This document shows, piece after piece, positions 18,181-26,723 of a stretch of 64,000 bases of DNA. The stretch is from JAPHSX01 sp039714395. Lineage in GTDB: Bacteria; Pseudomonadota; Gammaproteobacteria; Thiohalomonadales; Thiohalomonadaceae. The notes beneath the pieces were generated by a model that saw nothing but the letters and a program-made list of their open reading frames with translations, was not told the origin of the DNA and ran no database searches. Position numbers and translations under genes: made by a program. Position 1 is the first letter of the stretch. Each line of letters begins with the position of its first letter. Location of the stretch: the NCBI GenBank assembly GCA_039714395.1, contig JBDLJH010000001.1:124001-188000 (forward strand). Direction: 5' to 3'.

Positions 18181-18469
18181 GAATGCCCCGCCTCGATTAC
18201 GAGGACGGTTAGCCGCCTGGCTGTTGGAGATCCGTGCCGGGGTTTATGTAGGCAACTACTCGGTCAAGGTGCGTGACATGATCTGGGGCCAGGTTGAGGC
18301 AGGTATCGAGGACGGCAACGCCGTCATCGCCTGGCGAACCAATAATGAATCTGGTTTCGACTTTAAAACCCTCGGAGCCAACCGCCGAATTCCCAAAGAA
18401 GTAGACGGCATGAAGCTCGTCTCCTTTTTACCCGAAATCCCTGAAAAGGAGGATTTCGATGCTCTTTAA
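18161..18469 (+). CDS. cas2: CRISPR adaptation protein Cas2e
   Basis: A 102-residue Cas2 of type I-E, starting MLVIVVENAPPRLRGRLAAW and containing VYVGNYSVKVRDMIW. It bridges the Cas1 dimers during spacer capture. I start at 18161; the frame upstream is only the end of cas1. The CRISPR leader begins right after its stop. Confidence 0.95.
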   Translation: MLVIVVENAPPRLRGRLAAWLLEIRAGVYVGNYSVKVRDMIWGQVEAGIEDGNAVIAWRTNNESGFDFKTLGANRRIPKEVDGMKLVSFLPEIPEKEDFDAL

Positions 18470-18562
18470 CAATTCGGAAAAAGTCTTTAAAATCAGGGTT
18501 GATTATCGGTGGGAATTTTCCGGTTCAATTTCCGTCGATAAATCAAAAAGATAGAGGAAGAG
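18470..18562 (+). promoter_or_regulatory. CRISPR leader
   Basis: A 93-base A/T-rich stretch between cas2 and the first repeat, with no reading frame of note. By position it is the leader carrying the array promoter and the integration signals. I looked for an IHF-type site; AATCAA occurs near 18541 but the rest of the consensus is not met, so IHF use is unproven. Confidence 0.7.
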
Positions 18563-20731
18563 GTGTTCCCCGTGCCCACGGGGATGAACCGCTGATGCAA
18601 TATTATATATGAAAGGTCGCGTTGGTGTTCCCCGTGCCCACGGGGATGAACCGCGAGATAGAGAGATTGCGGAGGCTGCTGCTTGGTGTTCCCCGTGCCC
18701 ACGGGGATGAACCGCTATGACGGCTCTTACGATAGCTGTGGCTATTGTGTTCCCCGTGCCCACGGGGATGAACCGCGGAAATACTAGAGAGAATTATTAA
18801 TGACTCTGGTGTTCCCCGTGCCCACGGGGATGAACCGGTTAGAGGATGCGGCCATGTACAAACGGACGAGTGTTCCCCGTGCCCACGGGGATGAACCGGC
18901 ATTTCAACTGTTGCTAAAATCAAAGAGGCAGTGTTCCCCGTGCCCACGGGGATGAACCGAGGAACACTTAAATACCATGACCACGAAAAGCGTGTTCCCC
19001 GTGCCCACGGGGATGAACCGCTGCGTACCAGGTGGGCAGGTCAATCATGTAGGTGTTCCCCGTGCCCACGGGGATGAACCGGTCTCTTCATCATAACGCA
19101 GGTCACCGGGTGTGTGTTCCCCGTGCCCACGGGGATGAACCGTCCTCGAACACCCCCATCGCCGCGGTACCAAAGTGTTCCCCGTGCCCACGGGGATGAA
19201 CCGAACATAGGCTCACCGTCAGTCAGACCACCTTCGGTGTTCCCCGTGCCCACGGGGATGAACCGAAGATATGGCACACGGAAGAGAATGGGGGGATGTG
19301 TTCCCCGTGCCCACGGGGATGAACCGAACTCATCTTAGTCGATGCCTCTATCGAGGTTGTGTTCCCCGTGCCCACGGGGATGAACCGAGATAATCAGTTT
19401 CTCACAAATGAGTCACTTGGTGTTCCCCGTGCCCACGGGGATGAACCGGAATGGCTGTTGCCGCAATTGCTGCTGGCGCTGTGTTCCCCGTGCCCACGGG
19501 GATGAACCGGAACGTAAGCGTCTAGAATCAGAGCCACTAGAGTGTTCCCCGTGCCCACGGGGATGAACCGCTACAGGTACACGGGTGTATGTATGTTTGC
19601 GAGTGTTCCCCGTGCCCACGGGGATGAACCGAAGCGCAACGAGGAAAGCGACGCGTCAAGTTCGTGTTCCCCGTGCCCACGGGGATGAACCGGGTGGCAA
19701 CTAATTTAGATATTTTTCCCGAACGTGTTCCCCGTGCCCACGGGGATGAACCGGATAACACTCAGGCGCTTTGTTTCTCATGCCAGTGTTCCCCGTGCCC
19801 ACGGGGATGAACCGGGACAAACACAGCCCAAGCGCAAGCAGATGTAGTGTTCCCCGTGCCCACGGGGATGAACCGCCATACTGTCCGCCAGGGAGCGTTT
19901 GAACCGAGTGTTCCCCGTGCCCACGGGGATGAACCGTCACCAGCTACCAGCTACGCCAATGTTAATGAGTGTTCCCCGTGCCCACGGGGATGAACCGGCT
20001 CATGCGACGCCCTTTAGCATCTGAGTGAGCGTGTTCCCCGTGCCCACGGGGATGAACCGCCTGTCAGGCGTAGCACTGAGACGTATCACGCGTGTTCCCC
20101 GTGCCCACGGGGATGAACCGCCCTTCGTTCCCTTCGTCAATTTGGTATTCAACGTGTTCCCCGTGCCCACGGGGATGAACCGGTCTATCGCCAAACAAAC
20201 ACAATCAATGTCATGTGTTCCCCGTGCCCACGGGGATGAACCGTTATAGTTTGTTGTCGCCTTGGCATCTAAAGGGTGTTCCCCGTGCCCACGGGGATGA
20301 ACCTTCGTCTATGACTGGAAAGTCCGTATGGCTGAAGTGTTCCCCGTGCCCACGGGGATGAACCGCTGACCGCATCATCACTCTGACCTATCGGGAAGTG
20401 TTCCCCGTGCCCACGGGGATGAACCGTGTACCGGTATCAACTTCTACGAGCAGATGGAGTGTTCCCCGTGCCCACGGGGATGAACCGCCGTAGGTCGTAC
20501 CCCAGAATGCCACCTCAATGTGTTCCCCGTGCCCACGGGGATGAACCGTCAGTGGTGTAGCCTCTGCCTTCTTTAGCCCAGTGTTCACCGTGCCCACGGG
20601 GATGAACCGCGTGTTTTGATGTTGGGTTAAGGGTCTGTAGTGTGTTCCCCGTGCCCACGGGGATGAACCGTCCCGCCCTCTAGCGGCCTGCCCTCAAAAA
20701 TAGTGTTCCCCGTGCCCACGGGGATGAACTG
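18563..20731 (+). CRISPR. Type I-E CRISPR array, 36 repeats and 35 spacers
   Basis: The 29-base repeat begins GTGTTCCCCGTGCCC and ends ACGGGGATGAACCG, with the CCCCGTG/CACGGGG hairpin cleaved by Cas6e. I count 36 repeats from 18563 to 20703 (starts), at a spacing of 61 bases, five times 62, so spacers are 32-33 bases. Nearly all repeats are identical. Changes occur only in the distal part: ACCT instead of ACCG at the repeat starting 20276, GTTCACC at 20581 and AACTG in the last one at 20703. Degeneration at the end away from cas2 fits leader-side growth. Short protein-like frames across the array are repeat artefacts. Confidence 0.98.
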
Positions 20732-20765
20732 CCTAACCTTTACACGGTGCGTGACAAGTAAGTGG

Positions 20766-22601
20766 TTATGCTTTTGTGATTGTAGTTTGGTTTCTTTCCT
20801 CAATATCTGTGCCATCCTCCTGCAACTGCAACTGCAACTGCAGCGCCCACATCTCGGCGTAACGGCCGTTTTGATCCAGCAGTTGATGATGCGGACCACG
20901 CTCGACGATGGTGCCTTTATCCATTACCACGATCTCGTCGGCATCGACGATGGTGGAGAGGCGGTGGGCGATCACCAGGGTGGTGTGGTTCTCGGCCAGC
21001 TCCTTGAGTGATTCGAGGATGGTCTTTTCCGATTGCGAATCGAGGGAGGAGGTGGCCTCATCAAATACCAGGATCTTCGGGTTTTTCAGCATGGCACGGG
21101 CGATGGCAATACGCTGTTTTTCGCCGCCGGAGAGTTTGAGTCCACGCTCGCCGACAACGGTCTGATAACCCTCGGGTAGTGACTGAATAAACTCGTGGAT
21201 ATTGGCCATCTGTGCAGCCTGCTCAATCTCTTGCTTCGATGCCGCGCAGCGACCATAGGCGATGTTGTACTCGATGCTGTCGTTAAACAGTACAGTGTCC
21301 TGCGGCACGATGCCGATCGCTTCGCGCAGGCTCTGCTGTGTTACTTCGCGAATGTCCTGTCCGTTGATCAGCACTTTGCCGTCAGTGACATCGTAGAATC
21401 GGAACAGCAGGCGTGCCAGGGTCGATTTGCCTGCGCCGCTGTGGCCGACCACGGCGAGTTTTTTTCCTGCCGGGATCTCGAAACTGATGTCAGTAAGAAT
21501 CGGGCGCTCTTTATTGTAGTGAAAGGCAATGTGTTCAAAACGCACGGTGCCGTCGCCGACATTAAGCGGGTGTGCATCGTCAGCATCCTTTATCTCTTCA
21601 TCGACGTGCAACAGGGTGAACATACGATCCATATCGGAGAGCGCGTGCTTGACCTGGCTGTAGACCACACCGAGGAAATTGAGCGGGATGAAGACCTGCA
21701 ACATGAAGGCGTTGACCAGTACCAGATCGCCCAGGCTCATGCTGCCATCGGTCACCCCCTGCGCGGCCAGTACCATCACCAGTGTGACGCCGGTGGCGAT
21801 CAGCGCGCCCTGGGCGATGTTGAGCCCGGACATCGAGGTCTGGCTCTTCACCGCAGCATCCTCCCAGTCGGCCAGAGTCTCGCCGTAGCGGCGGTGTTCA
21901 AACTGTTCGTTATTAAAGTACTTCACCGTCTCGTAGTTAATCAACGAGTCGATGGCGATAGAGTTTGCCTCTGAGTCCTTGGTGTTCATGCGGTGACGGA
22001 ACTTCATCCGCCAGTTGGTGATAAAGAAGGTGGTGGTGACGTAGAACACCACGGTGACCACCACGATGATGGCGAACCAGGGTGAGTAGTTGTTGAGCAG
22101 GATCGCCGCCACCAGCCCCAGCTCGACGAAGGTGGGGAGGATGGAGAAGAGCATATAGTTGAGCAGGGAGGAGGCCGAGCGGGTGCCGCGCTCCATGTCA
22201 CGCGACAGGGCACCGGTCTTGCGCTCAAGGTGGTAACGCAGAGAGAGTTTGTGCAGGTGGCCCAATGCCTTTAAAGAGAGGTCGCGCATGGTGCCGTGGC
22301 GTACCTTGGCGAAGACTACGTCGCGTAGCTCGTTAAAGGCGGAACCGGCCAGCCGCAGCACACCGTAGCCGACAAGCAGGGCGACGGGCAGGGCCAGGAT
22401 CCGTCCCTCGGGGGTGTCCAGCGCATCGACGATCTCTTTTAGCGCCAGCGGCACCCCGACGATGGCCAGCTTGGATAGCACCAGAAAGGCCAGCGCCAGC
22501 CCGGCGCGGCCACGGTAATTCCATAGATAAGGCAGCAAAGAGCGGATGGTCTGCCAGTCGTTACGGTCGCTGGCGGGGGCTTCTGTCTGTTTTCGGTGCA
22601 T
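20766..22601 (-). CDS. ABC exporter, Atm1/HMT1 (ABCB7) type
   Basis: A 611-residue half-transporter with a six-helix membrane domain (about residues 25-310) and an ATPase domain. Walker A is GHSGAGKST, the signature LSGGEKQRIAIARA and Walker B ILVFDEATSSLDS. The stretch NYETVKYFNNE near residue 220 is characteristic of Atm1-type exporters, which move glutathione conjugates or glutathione-bound metals across the inner membrane. The C-terminus carries (LQ)4 encoded by a CTGCAA repeat. The gene ends 34 bases from the CRISPR array and converges on it. Confidence 0.9.
   Translation of the reverse strand: MHRKQTEAPASDRNDWQTIRSLLPYLWNYRGRAGLALAFLVLSKLAIVGVPLALKEIVDALDTPEGRILALPVALLVGYGVLRLAGSAFNELRDVVFAKVRHGTMRDLSLKALGHLHKLSLRYHLERKTGALSRDMERGTRSASSLLNYMLFSILPTFVELGLVAAILLNNYSPWFAIIVVVTVVFYVTTTFFITNWRMKFRHRMNTKDSEANSIAIDSLINYETVKYFNNEQFEHRRYGETLADWEDAAVKSQTSMSGLNIAQGALIATGVTLVMVLAAQGVTDGSMSLGDLVLVNAFMLQVFIPLNFLGVVYSQVKHALSDMDRMFTLLHVDEEIKDADDAHPLNVGDGTVRFEHIAFHYNKERPILTDISFEIPAGKKLAVVGHSGAGKSTLARLLFRFYDVTDGKVLINGQDIREVTQQSLREAIGIVPQDTVLFNDSIEYNIAYGRCAASKQEIEQAAQMANIHEFIQSLPEGYQTVVGERGLKLSGGEKQRIAIARAMLKNPKILVFDEATSSLDSQSEKTILESLKELAENHTTLVIAHRLSTIVDADEIVVMDKGTIVERGPHHQLLDQNGRYAEMWALQLQLQLQEDGTDIEERNQTTITKA
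20820..20843. repeat. CTGCAA hexanucleotide repeat in the ABC exporter gene
   Basis: Three copies of CTGCAA followed by CTGCAG, read on the minus strand as alternating Leu-Gln codons near the C-terminus. Copy-number change would alter protein length by two residues without shifting frame. Confidence 0.7.
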
Positions 22602-22700
22602 AGCTCTGGGTCGCAGGTTGTGTGGCGGCGTTCTACATTTCTTAACTTGCGGGTTATACTCAACTTAATCAATAAGAATGTTTGATGGAGGGGAATCTGG

Positions 22701-22976
22701 ATGAGTATGCCTACCAAAGAGGAACTGGATATCGCGCTGGAAGAGGCCGGACGCATGCGCGAGGCGGGTGAGGATCCCAAGTTTGTCGCCAAGGCGCTGC
22801 TCAACGCCAACTACCAGGTGGTGCAGCTGAGCCACGTGCTGGCGGCGTTGGAGCTCTACTTCAACTCCGGTATGGCGGTGACCGAGCACCAGAAGCTGAA
22901 GAAGGCGGTAAAGACGGCCAAGGATGCGATCAACCGTACCGGTGGTATCGAACGCGAGAGTTTTGGCCTGAGGTGA
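22701..22976 (+). CDS. Conserved small helical protein, function unknown
   Basis: A 91-residue, charged and probably all-helical protein with no signal or TM segment. I do not recognise a family. GGAGGGGAA stands about 10 bases before the ATG at 22701, which supports it as a real gene. It is divergent from the ABC exporter, with about 100 bases between the two starts. Confidence 0.65.
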   Translation: MSMPTKEELDIALEEAGRMREAGEDPKFVAKALLNANYQVVQLSHVLAALELYFNSGMAVTEHQKLKKAVKTAKDAINRTGGIERESFGLR

Positions 22977-22993
22977 GCGGCAGGGAGGATAAT

Positions 22994-23059
22994 GGTGCGC
23001 CTGGCGGCGGCACCCTACCACCCAACCTGTAGGGTTTGCCGAGCTCTGCGAGGCGAACC
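22994..23059. repeat. REP family 1, inverted pair upstream of RAYT
   Basis: One unit reads GGTGCGCCTGGCGGCGGCAC plus CCTAC (22994-23018). A second lies in opposite orientation at 23029-23059, GTAGGG...GCGAGGCGAACC. The pair can form a large hairpin and sits directly before the RAYT gene. Confidence 0.8.
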
Positions 23060-23095
23060 ATAATCCATAGCCATTTGTCTCAAGGATGATACAGA

Positions 23096-23620
23096 ATGCC
23101 CAACTACCGTCGCTTTGCTGCGGAAAACCGTCCCGTATTCATTACCCTTGTTAGTCATCATCGCCAGCCGATCCTGGTGGACCATCGGGAGCGGCTTCGA
23201 GTCGCACTGCGACAAACACGGCGCAGTCTGCCCTTCGATATTACCGCCATGGTTCTGCTGCCCGATCATTGCCATTTGATCATGCAGCTGCCAGAGGGTG
23301 AGGATGATTTTTCGACCCGAGTCAATCAAATCAAGGGGCGCTTTTCCCGCGCCATTCCTGCAAATTATCCAACGACAAACCCCAGCCGCATGAAACGGCG
23401 TGAGCGTGAAGTTTGGCAACGCCGCTTCTGGGAGCATGTGATACGAAACGAAGAGGAGCTATTGCGACATCTCGATTATATTCACTACAATCCAGTCAAG
23501 CATGGACTCGTCGCCCGGTGCAGAGACTGGCCCTGGTCATCGTTTCACCGCTATGTTCGTGATGGCTGTTACGATTCCGAATGGGGTGTTGATGTTGAAC
23601 TGGATACCGCTGGTGAATAA
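23096..23620 (+). CDS. REP-associated tyrosine transposase (RAYT), Y1/HUH family
   Basis: A 174-residue TnpA-REP protein. The HUH motif is in LLPDHCHLIMQLPEG near residue 63, and the tyrosine helix in LDYIHYNPVKHGL near 127. RAYTs are domesticated IS200/IS605-like nucleases that cut REP hairpins and are thought to spread them. It is bracketed by family 1 REP units at 22994-23059 and 23623-23648. Start MPNYRRF is typical, with AAGGATG upstream. Confidence 0.92.
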   Translation: MPNYRRFAAENRPVFITLVSHHRQPILVDHRERLRVALRQTRRSLPFDITAMVLLPDHCHLIMQLPEGEDDFSTRVNQIKGRFSRAIPANYPTTNPSRMKRREREVWQRRFWEHVIRNEEELLRHLDYIHYNPVKHGLVARCRDWPWSSFHRYVRDGCYDSEWGVDVELDTAGE

Positions 23621-23622
23621 TC

Positions 23623-23648
23623 GGTGCGCCTGCCGGCGGCACCCTACC
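23623..23648. repeat. REP family 1 unit downstream of RAYT
   Basis: GGTGCGCCTGCCGGCGGCAC followed by CCTACC, starting 2 bases after the RAYT stop. It has the same orientation as the unit at 22994. Confidence 0.8.
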
Positions 23649-23694
23649 CGTTGTGTCTGTTATTATTGTGACGGTTAAATTGATAGGTATTGCT

Positions 23695-23913
23695 ATGCCC
23701 TTTTATGAATACGCCTGCCAGGCCTGTGGTCACCGTCTGGAGGTGATGCAGAAGATGAGCGATACACCGCTCAGCGAGTGCCCGGCCTGCCACAAACCTG
23801 AACTGAAGAAGCTGATCTCTGCCGGCAGCTTCACCCATAAATCCGCCAGCATCGACAACGCCCCGGCCTGTGCCAGTGGCGGCTGCGGTGCCTCCTGCCT
23901 AACAGGCCGTTGA
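23695..23913 (+). CDS. FmdB-family zinc-ribbon protein
   Basis: A 72-residue FmdB/putative regulatory protein with the usual start MPFYEYACQACGHRLE and a CxxC...CPAC zinc ribbon (residues 9-12 and 34-37), plus a Cys-rich tail. The family commonly precedes DUF502 and aspS in gammaproteobacteria, as here. The last codons (Thr-Gly-Arg-stop) lie inside the left arm of the hairpin element at 23901, so the C-terminus may have been remodelled by that insertion. Confidence 0.88.
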   Translation: MPFYEYACQACGHRLEVMQKMSDTPLSECPACHKPELKKLISAGSFTHKSASIDNAPACASGGCGASCLTGR

Positions 23914-24041
23914 ACAGCTTCATGCGGCACGATCCGGCGTTAAAATCCGGCTCAAAATGCTCATTTACCCTATGTAAACTCCGCTTTATCGCCGGATTTT
24001 GCCTTGTCTCGCACTCGCCTGAGACTGTTCAACGGCCTGTT
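23901..24041. mobile_element. MITE-like palindromic element
   Basis: A 141-base element bounded by 17-base perfect inverted repeats, AACAGGCCGTTGAACAG at 23901-23917 and its complement at 24025-24041. The inside holds a second, imperfect inverted pair (AAAATCCGGC / GCCGGATTTT), so the whole can fold into a long hairpin. It contains no gene. It carries the stop codon of fmdB and lies 35 bases before the DUF502 gene. Confidence 0.7.
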
Positions 24042-24076
24042 GAAGAGTCGAGGGTTATTTTCCCAAGGAATTCAAT

Positions 24077-24721
24077 ATGATGTCGGCCCTTCGCCGCTAC
24101 ATTATGGCCGGCCTTCTGGTCTGGCTACCGCTCGGTATCACCATTTTGGTGGTGAAGACGATGGTCGAGTTGATGGATAGCAGCCTGTTGCTGCTGCCTG
24201 CCAGATATCAGCCGGATCATCTGCTGGGAATGCACATCCCCGGCCTCGGGGTGATTGTCACGGTGGTGGTGGTACTCACCACTGGCATCATTGTCGCCAA
24301 CCTGTTTGGCCGCAAGCTGGTGGCGTTGTGGGAGGCATTGCTGGCGCGTATCCCGCTGGTTAGCTCGGTTTACTCGGCGGTAAAGCAGATCGCCGAGACC
24401 ATGTTCTCCTCCAACGGTAACTCCTTTCGCAAGGTGCTGCTGGTGGAGTATCCACGCAAGGGGCTGTGGACACTCGCCTTTCAGACCGGCACCGATGTCG
24501 GTGAGGCGCAGTGCAAGACCGGACATGAGGTGATTAATATCTACGTGCCGACCACCCCCAACCCCACCTCCGGCTTCTTTATTATGGTGCCGAAAGAGGA
24601 TGTGGTGGAGCTGGAGATGAGTGTCGATGAGGGCTTGCGGATGATTATCTCTATGGGCTCTGTGGTACCTCATCCTAAAGGTCAGGAGCAGTGCGAGGCC
24701 ATTGCTACGCCTGCTGAGTAG
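24077..24721 (+). CDS. DUF502 family membrane protein
   Basis: A 214-residue protein with two N-terminal TM segments (about residues 8-30 and 52-78), then a soluble domain containing ARIPLVSSVYSAVKQI and VYVPTTPNP-like IYVPTTPNPTSGFF, both typical of DUF502. Function is unknown. It lies between fmdB and aspS, a common arrangement. AAGGAATTC precedes the ATG. Confidence 0.88.
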   Translation: MMSALRRYIMAGLLVWLPLGITILVVKTMVELMDSSLLLLPARYQPDHLLGMHIPGLGVIVTVVVVLTTGIIVANLFGRKLVALWEALLARIPLVSSVYSAVKQIAETMFSSNGNSFRKVLLVEYPRKGLWTLAFQTGTDVGEAQCKTGHEVINIYVPTTPNPTSGFFIMVPKEDVVELEMSVDEGLRMIISMGSVVPHPKGQEQCEAIATPAE

Positions 24722-24808
24722 TCCACTAGCGCCGCGCGGCGGTTGCACGCGAGCGCTGTGATCCGTAACATTCCCGCTTTTCGTCACATCTATTTGTAGG
24801 AACAGACC

Positions 24809-26596
24809 ATGCGCACCCTCTATTGCGGCCAGTTGAACGAATCTCACATCGACCAGGAGGTCGAACTTGCCGGTTGGGTACACCGCCGCCGTGACCATGG
24901 TGGTGTGATCTTTATCGATCTGCGTGACCGTGAGGGTGTTGCCCAGGTGGTCTTTGACCCCGATGTTGAGGATGTCTTTGCTACTGCCGAGACGGTACGT
25001 AACGAATTCGTGCTGCATATTAAAGGAAGAGTTCGTCACCGCCCCGAGGGCACCGTTAACTCCGATCTGCCTACCGGCAAGGTCGAGGTACTGGGTAAAG
25101 AGCTGACGATTCTCAATAAGTCCGAGACCCCGCCGTTCATGCTCGATACCGATGATGATGAGGTCGGTGAGGAGCACCGTCTTAAGTACCGCTATGTCGA
25201 TCTGCGTCGTCCGCCGATGTACCAGCGCATGAAATTCCGCTCCGATATGACCCGTGCCCTGCGCAACTATCTGGATGATCGTGGCTTCCTCGATATCGAG
25301 ACCCCGATGTTGACCAAGGCGACCCCTGAGGGTGCGCGTGATTATCTGGTGCCTAGCCGCACCCATCCGGGCAGTTTCTTCGCCCTGCCGCAATCACCGC
25401 AGATCTTCAAGCAGCTGCTAATGGTCTCCGGTATGGATCGCTACTACCAGATCGTGCGCTGCTTCCGTGACGAAGACCTGCGCGCCGACCGCCAGCCTGA
25501 GTTTACCCAAATCGATATCGAGACCTCCTTCATCGACGAGGAGGAGATCATGTCCCTGATGGAGGGGATGATTCGCGAGATGTTCGCCAAGGTGCTCGAA
25601 GAGCAGCTGCCTAACCCCTTCCCGCGTATGACCTATGCCGATGCGATGCAGCGTTTTGGTTCCGATAAGCCGGATATGCGTATCCCGCTGGAGCTGATTG
25701 AAGTGGCCGACCTGATGAAGGACGTGGAGTTTAAGGTGTTCGCCGCGCCGGCCAACGATGAAGGCTCCCGTGTGACCGCGCTGCGCGTGCCCAAGGGCGG
25801 TTCGATCTCACGTAAGGTGATCGATGACTACACCAAGTACGTCAGTATCTATGGTGCCCGGGGTCTGGCCTACATTAAGGTCAACGAACTGGCCAAGGGG
25901 ATCGAGGGGCTGCAGTCACCGATCCTCAAATTCCTGCCCGATGAGGTGGTGCTGAACATCATGGAGCGTGTGGCTGCAGAAGATGGCGATATCGTCTTCT
26001 TTGGTGCTGACAAGGCCAAGGTGGTCAATGAGGCACTGGGTGCGCTGCGCGTCAAGGTGGGCCACGACCTCGGCCTGGTTGCCCACGGCTGGGCACCGTT
26101 GTGGGTGGTCGACTTCCCGATGTTCGAGCGTGACGAGAAGTCCGATCGCTGGACCTCCATCCATCACCCCTTCACCGCGCCGGCCGAGGCCGATATCGAC
26201 AAGCTGGAGTCCGATCCGGGAAACTGCCTCTCCCGCGCCTACGACATGGTTCTCAACGGCACCGAGATCGGAGGCGGTTCGATGCGTATCTATCGCGAAG
26301 AGGTGCAGGAGAAGGTGTTCCGTGCCCTCGGTATTAGCGATGAAGAGGCCCGCGATAAGTTCGGCTTCCTGCTCGATGCACTGAAGTACGGTTGCCCGCC
26401 TCACGGTGGTCTCGCCTTCGGTCTGGACCGTCTGGTAATGCTGATGACTGGCGCCTCTTCCATTCGTGACGTCATGGCCTTCCCCAAGACCCAGACTGCC
26501 GCCTGTCCGCTTACCGAGGCACCATCAACGGTTAACCCGGCACAGTTGATCGAGCTGGGCGTGCGTGTTGCCAAGCCGCTGAAAGAGGAGAAGTAA
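24809..26596 (+). CDS. aspS: Aspartyl-tRNA synthetase
   Basis: A 595-residue class II synthetase that charges tRNA-Asp (or both Asp and Asn tRNAs in species with the indirect pathway, which cannot be told from here). An N-terminal OB-fold (CGQLNESHI, VAGWVHRRRDHGG-like) precedes the catalytic domain with motif 2 (YYQIVRCFRDEDLRADRQPE) and motif 3 (GLAFGLDRLVML). The bacterial GAD insertion lies in between. Full length for bacterial AspRS. TAGGAAC precedes the ATG. Confidence 0.97.
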   Translation: MRTLYCGQLNESHIDQEVELAGWVHRRRDHGGVIFIDLRDREGVAQVVFDPDVEDVFATAETVRNEFVLHIKGRVRHRPEGTVNSDLPTGKVEVLGKELTILNKSETPPFMLDTDDDEVGEEHRLKYRYVDLRRPPMYQRMKFRSDMTRALRNYLDDRGFLDIETPMLTKATPEGARDYLVPSRTHPGSFFALPQSPQIFKQLLMVSGMDRYYQIVRCFRDEDLRADRQPEFTQIDIETSFIDEEEIMSLMEGMIREMFAKVLEEQLPNPFPRMTYADAMQRFGSDKPDMRIPLELIEVADLMKDVEFKVFAAPANDEGSRVTALRVPKGGSISRKVIDDYTKYVSIYGARGLAYIKVNELAKGIEGLQSPILKFLPDEVVLNIMERVAAEDGDIVFFGADKAKVVNEALGALRVKVGHDLGLVAHGWAPLWVVDFPMFERDEKSDRWTSIHHPFTAPAEADIDKLESDPGNCLSRAYDMVLNGTEIGGGSMRIYREEVQEKVFRALGISDEEARDKFGFLLDALKYGCPPHGGLAFGLDRLVMLMTGASSIRDVMAFPKTQTAACPLTEAPSTVNPAQLIELGVRVAKPLKEEK

Positions 26597-26612
26597 GGGC
26601 GAAGCGATTCGT

Positions 26613-26684
26613 GTAGGGTGTGCCGAGCTTGCGAGGCGCACCGCCAAATCCAATATCGGTGCGCCTGTCGGCGGCACCCTACCC
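26613..26684. repeat. REP family 1, inverted pair between aspS and nadA
   Basis: Two units in opposite orientation, at 26613-26642 (GTAGGGTGTGCCGAGC...) and 26658-26684 (GGTGCGCCTGTCGGCGGCAC...). They match the units around the RAYT gene 3 kb upstream, so this is a dispersed copy. It could form a hairpin in the aspS 3' region. Confidence 0.8.
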
Positions 26685-26723
26685 CGAAGTGGTGGCAATA
26701 GACCAACGAGGTTATTTGAAAGC

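Noticed and set aside
18470..18562. IHF-binding site in the CRISPR leader
   Set aside because: AATCAA is present, but the spacer and TTR half of the consensus do not fit.
18493..20597. Many protein-like open frames across the CRISPR array with recurring FIPVGTGNT or VHPRGHGEH segments
   Set aside because: They are translations of the 29-base repeat and its spacers; no ribosome binding sites or conserved protein.
24125..25393. A 422-codon open frame on the minus strand across DUF502 and aspS
   Set aside because: It is antisense to two well-supported genes and rich in His, Gln and Arg as expected for a shadow frame.
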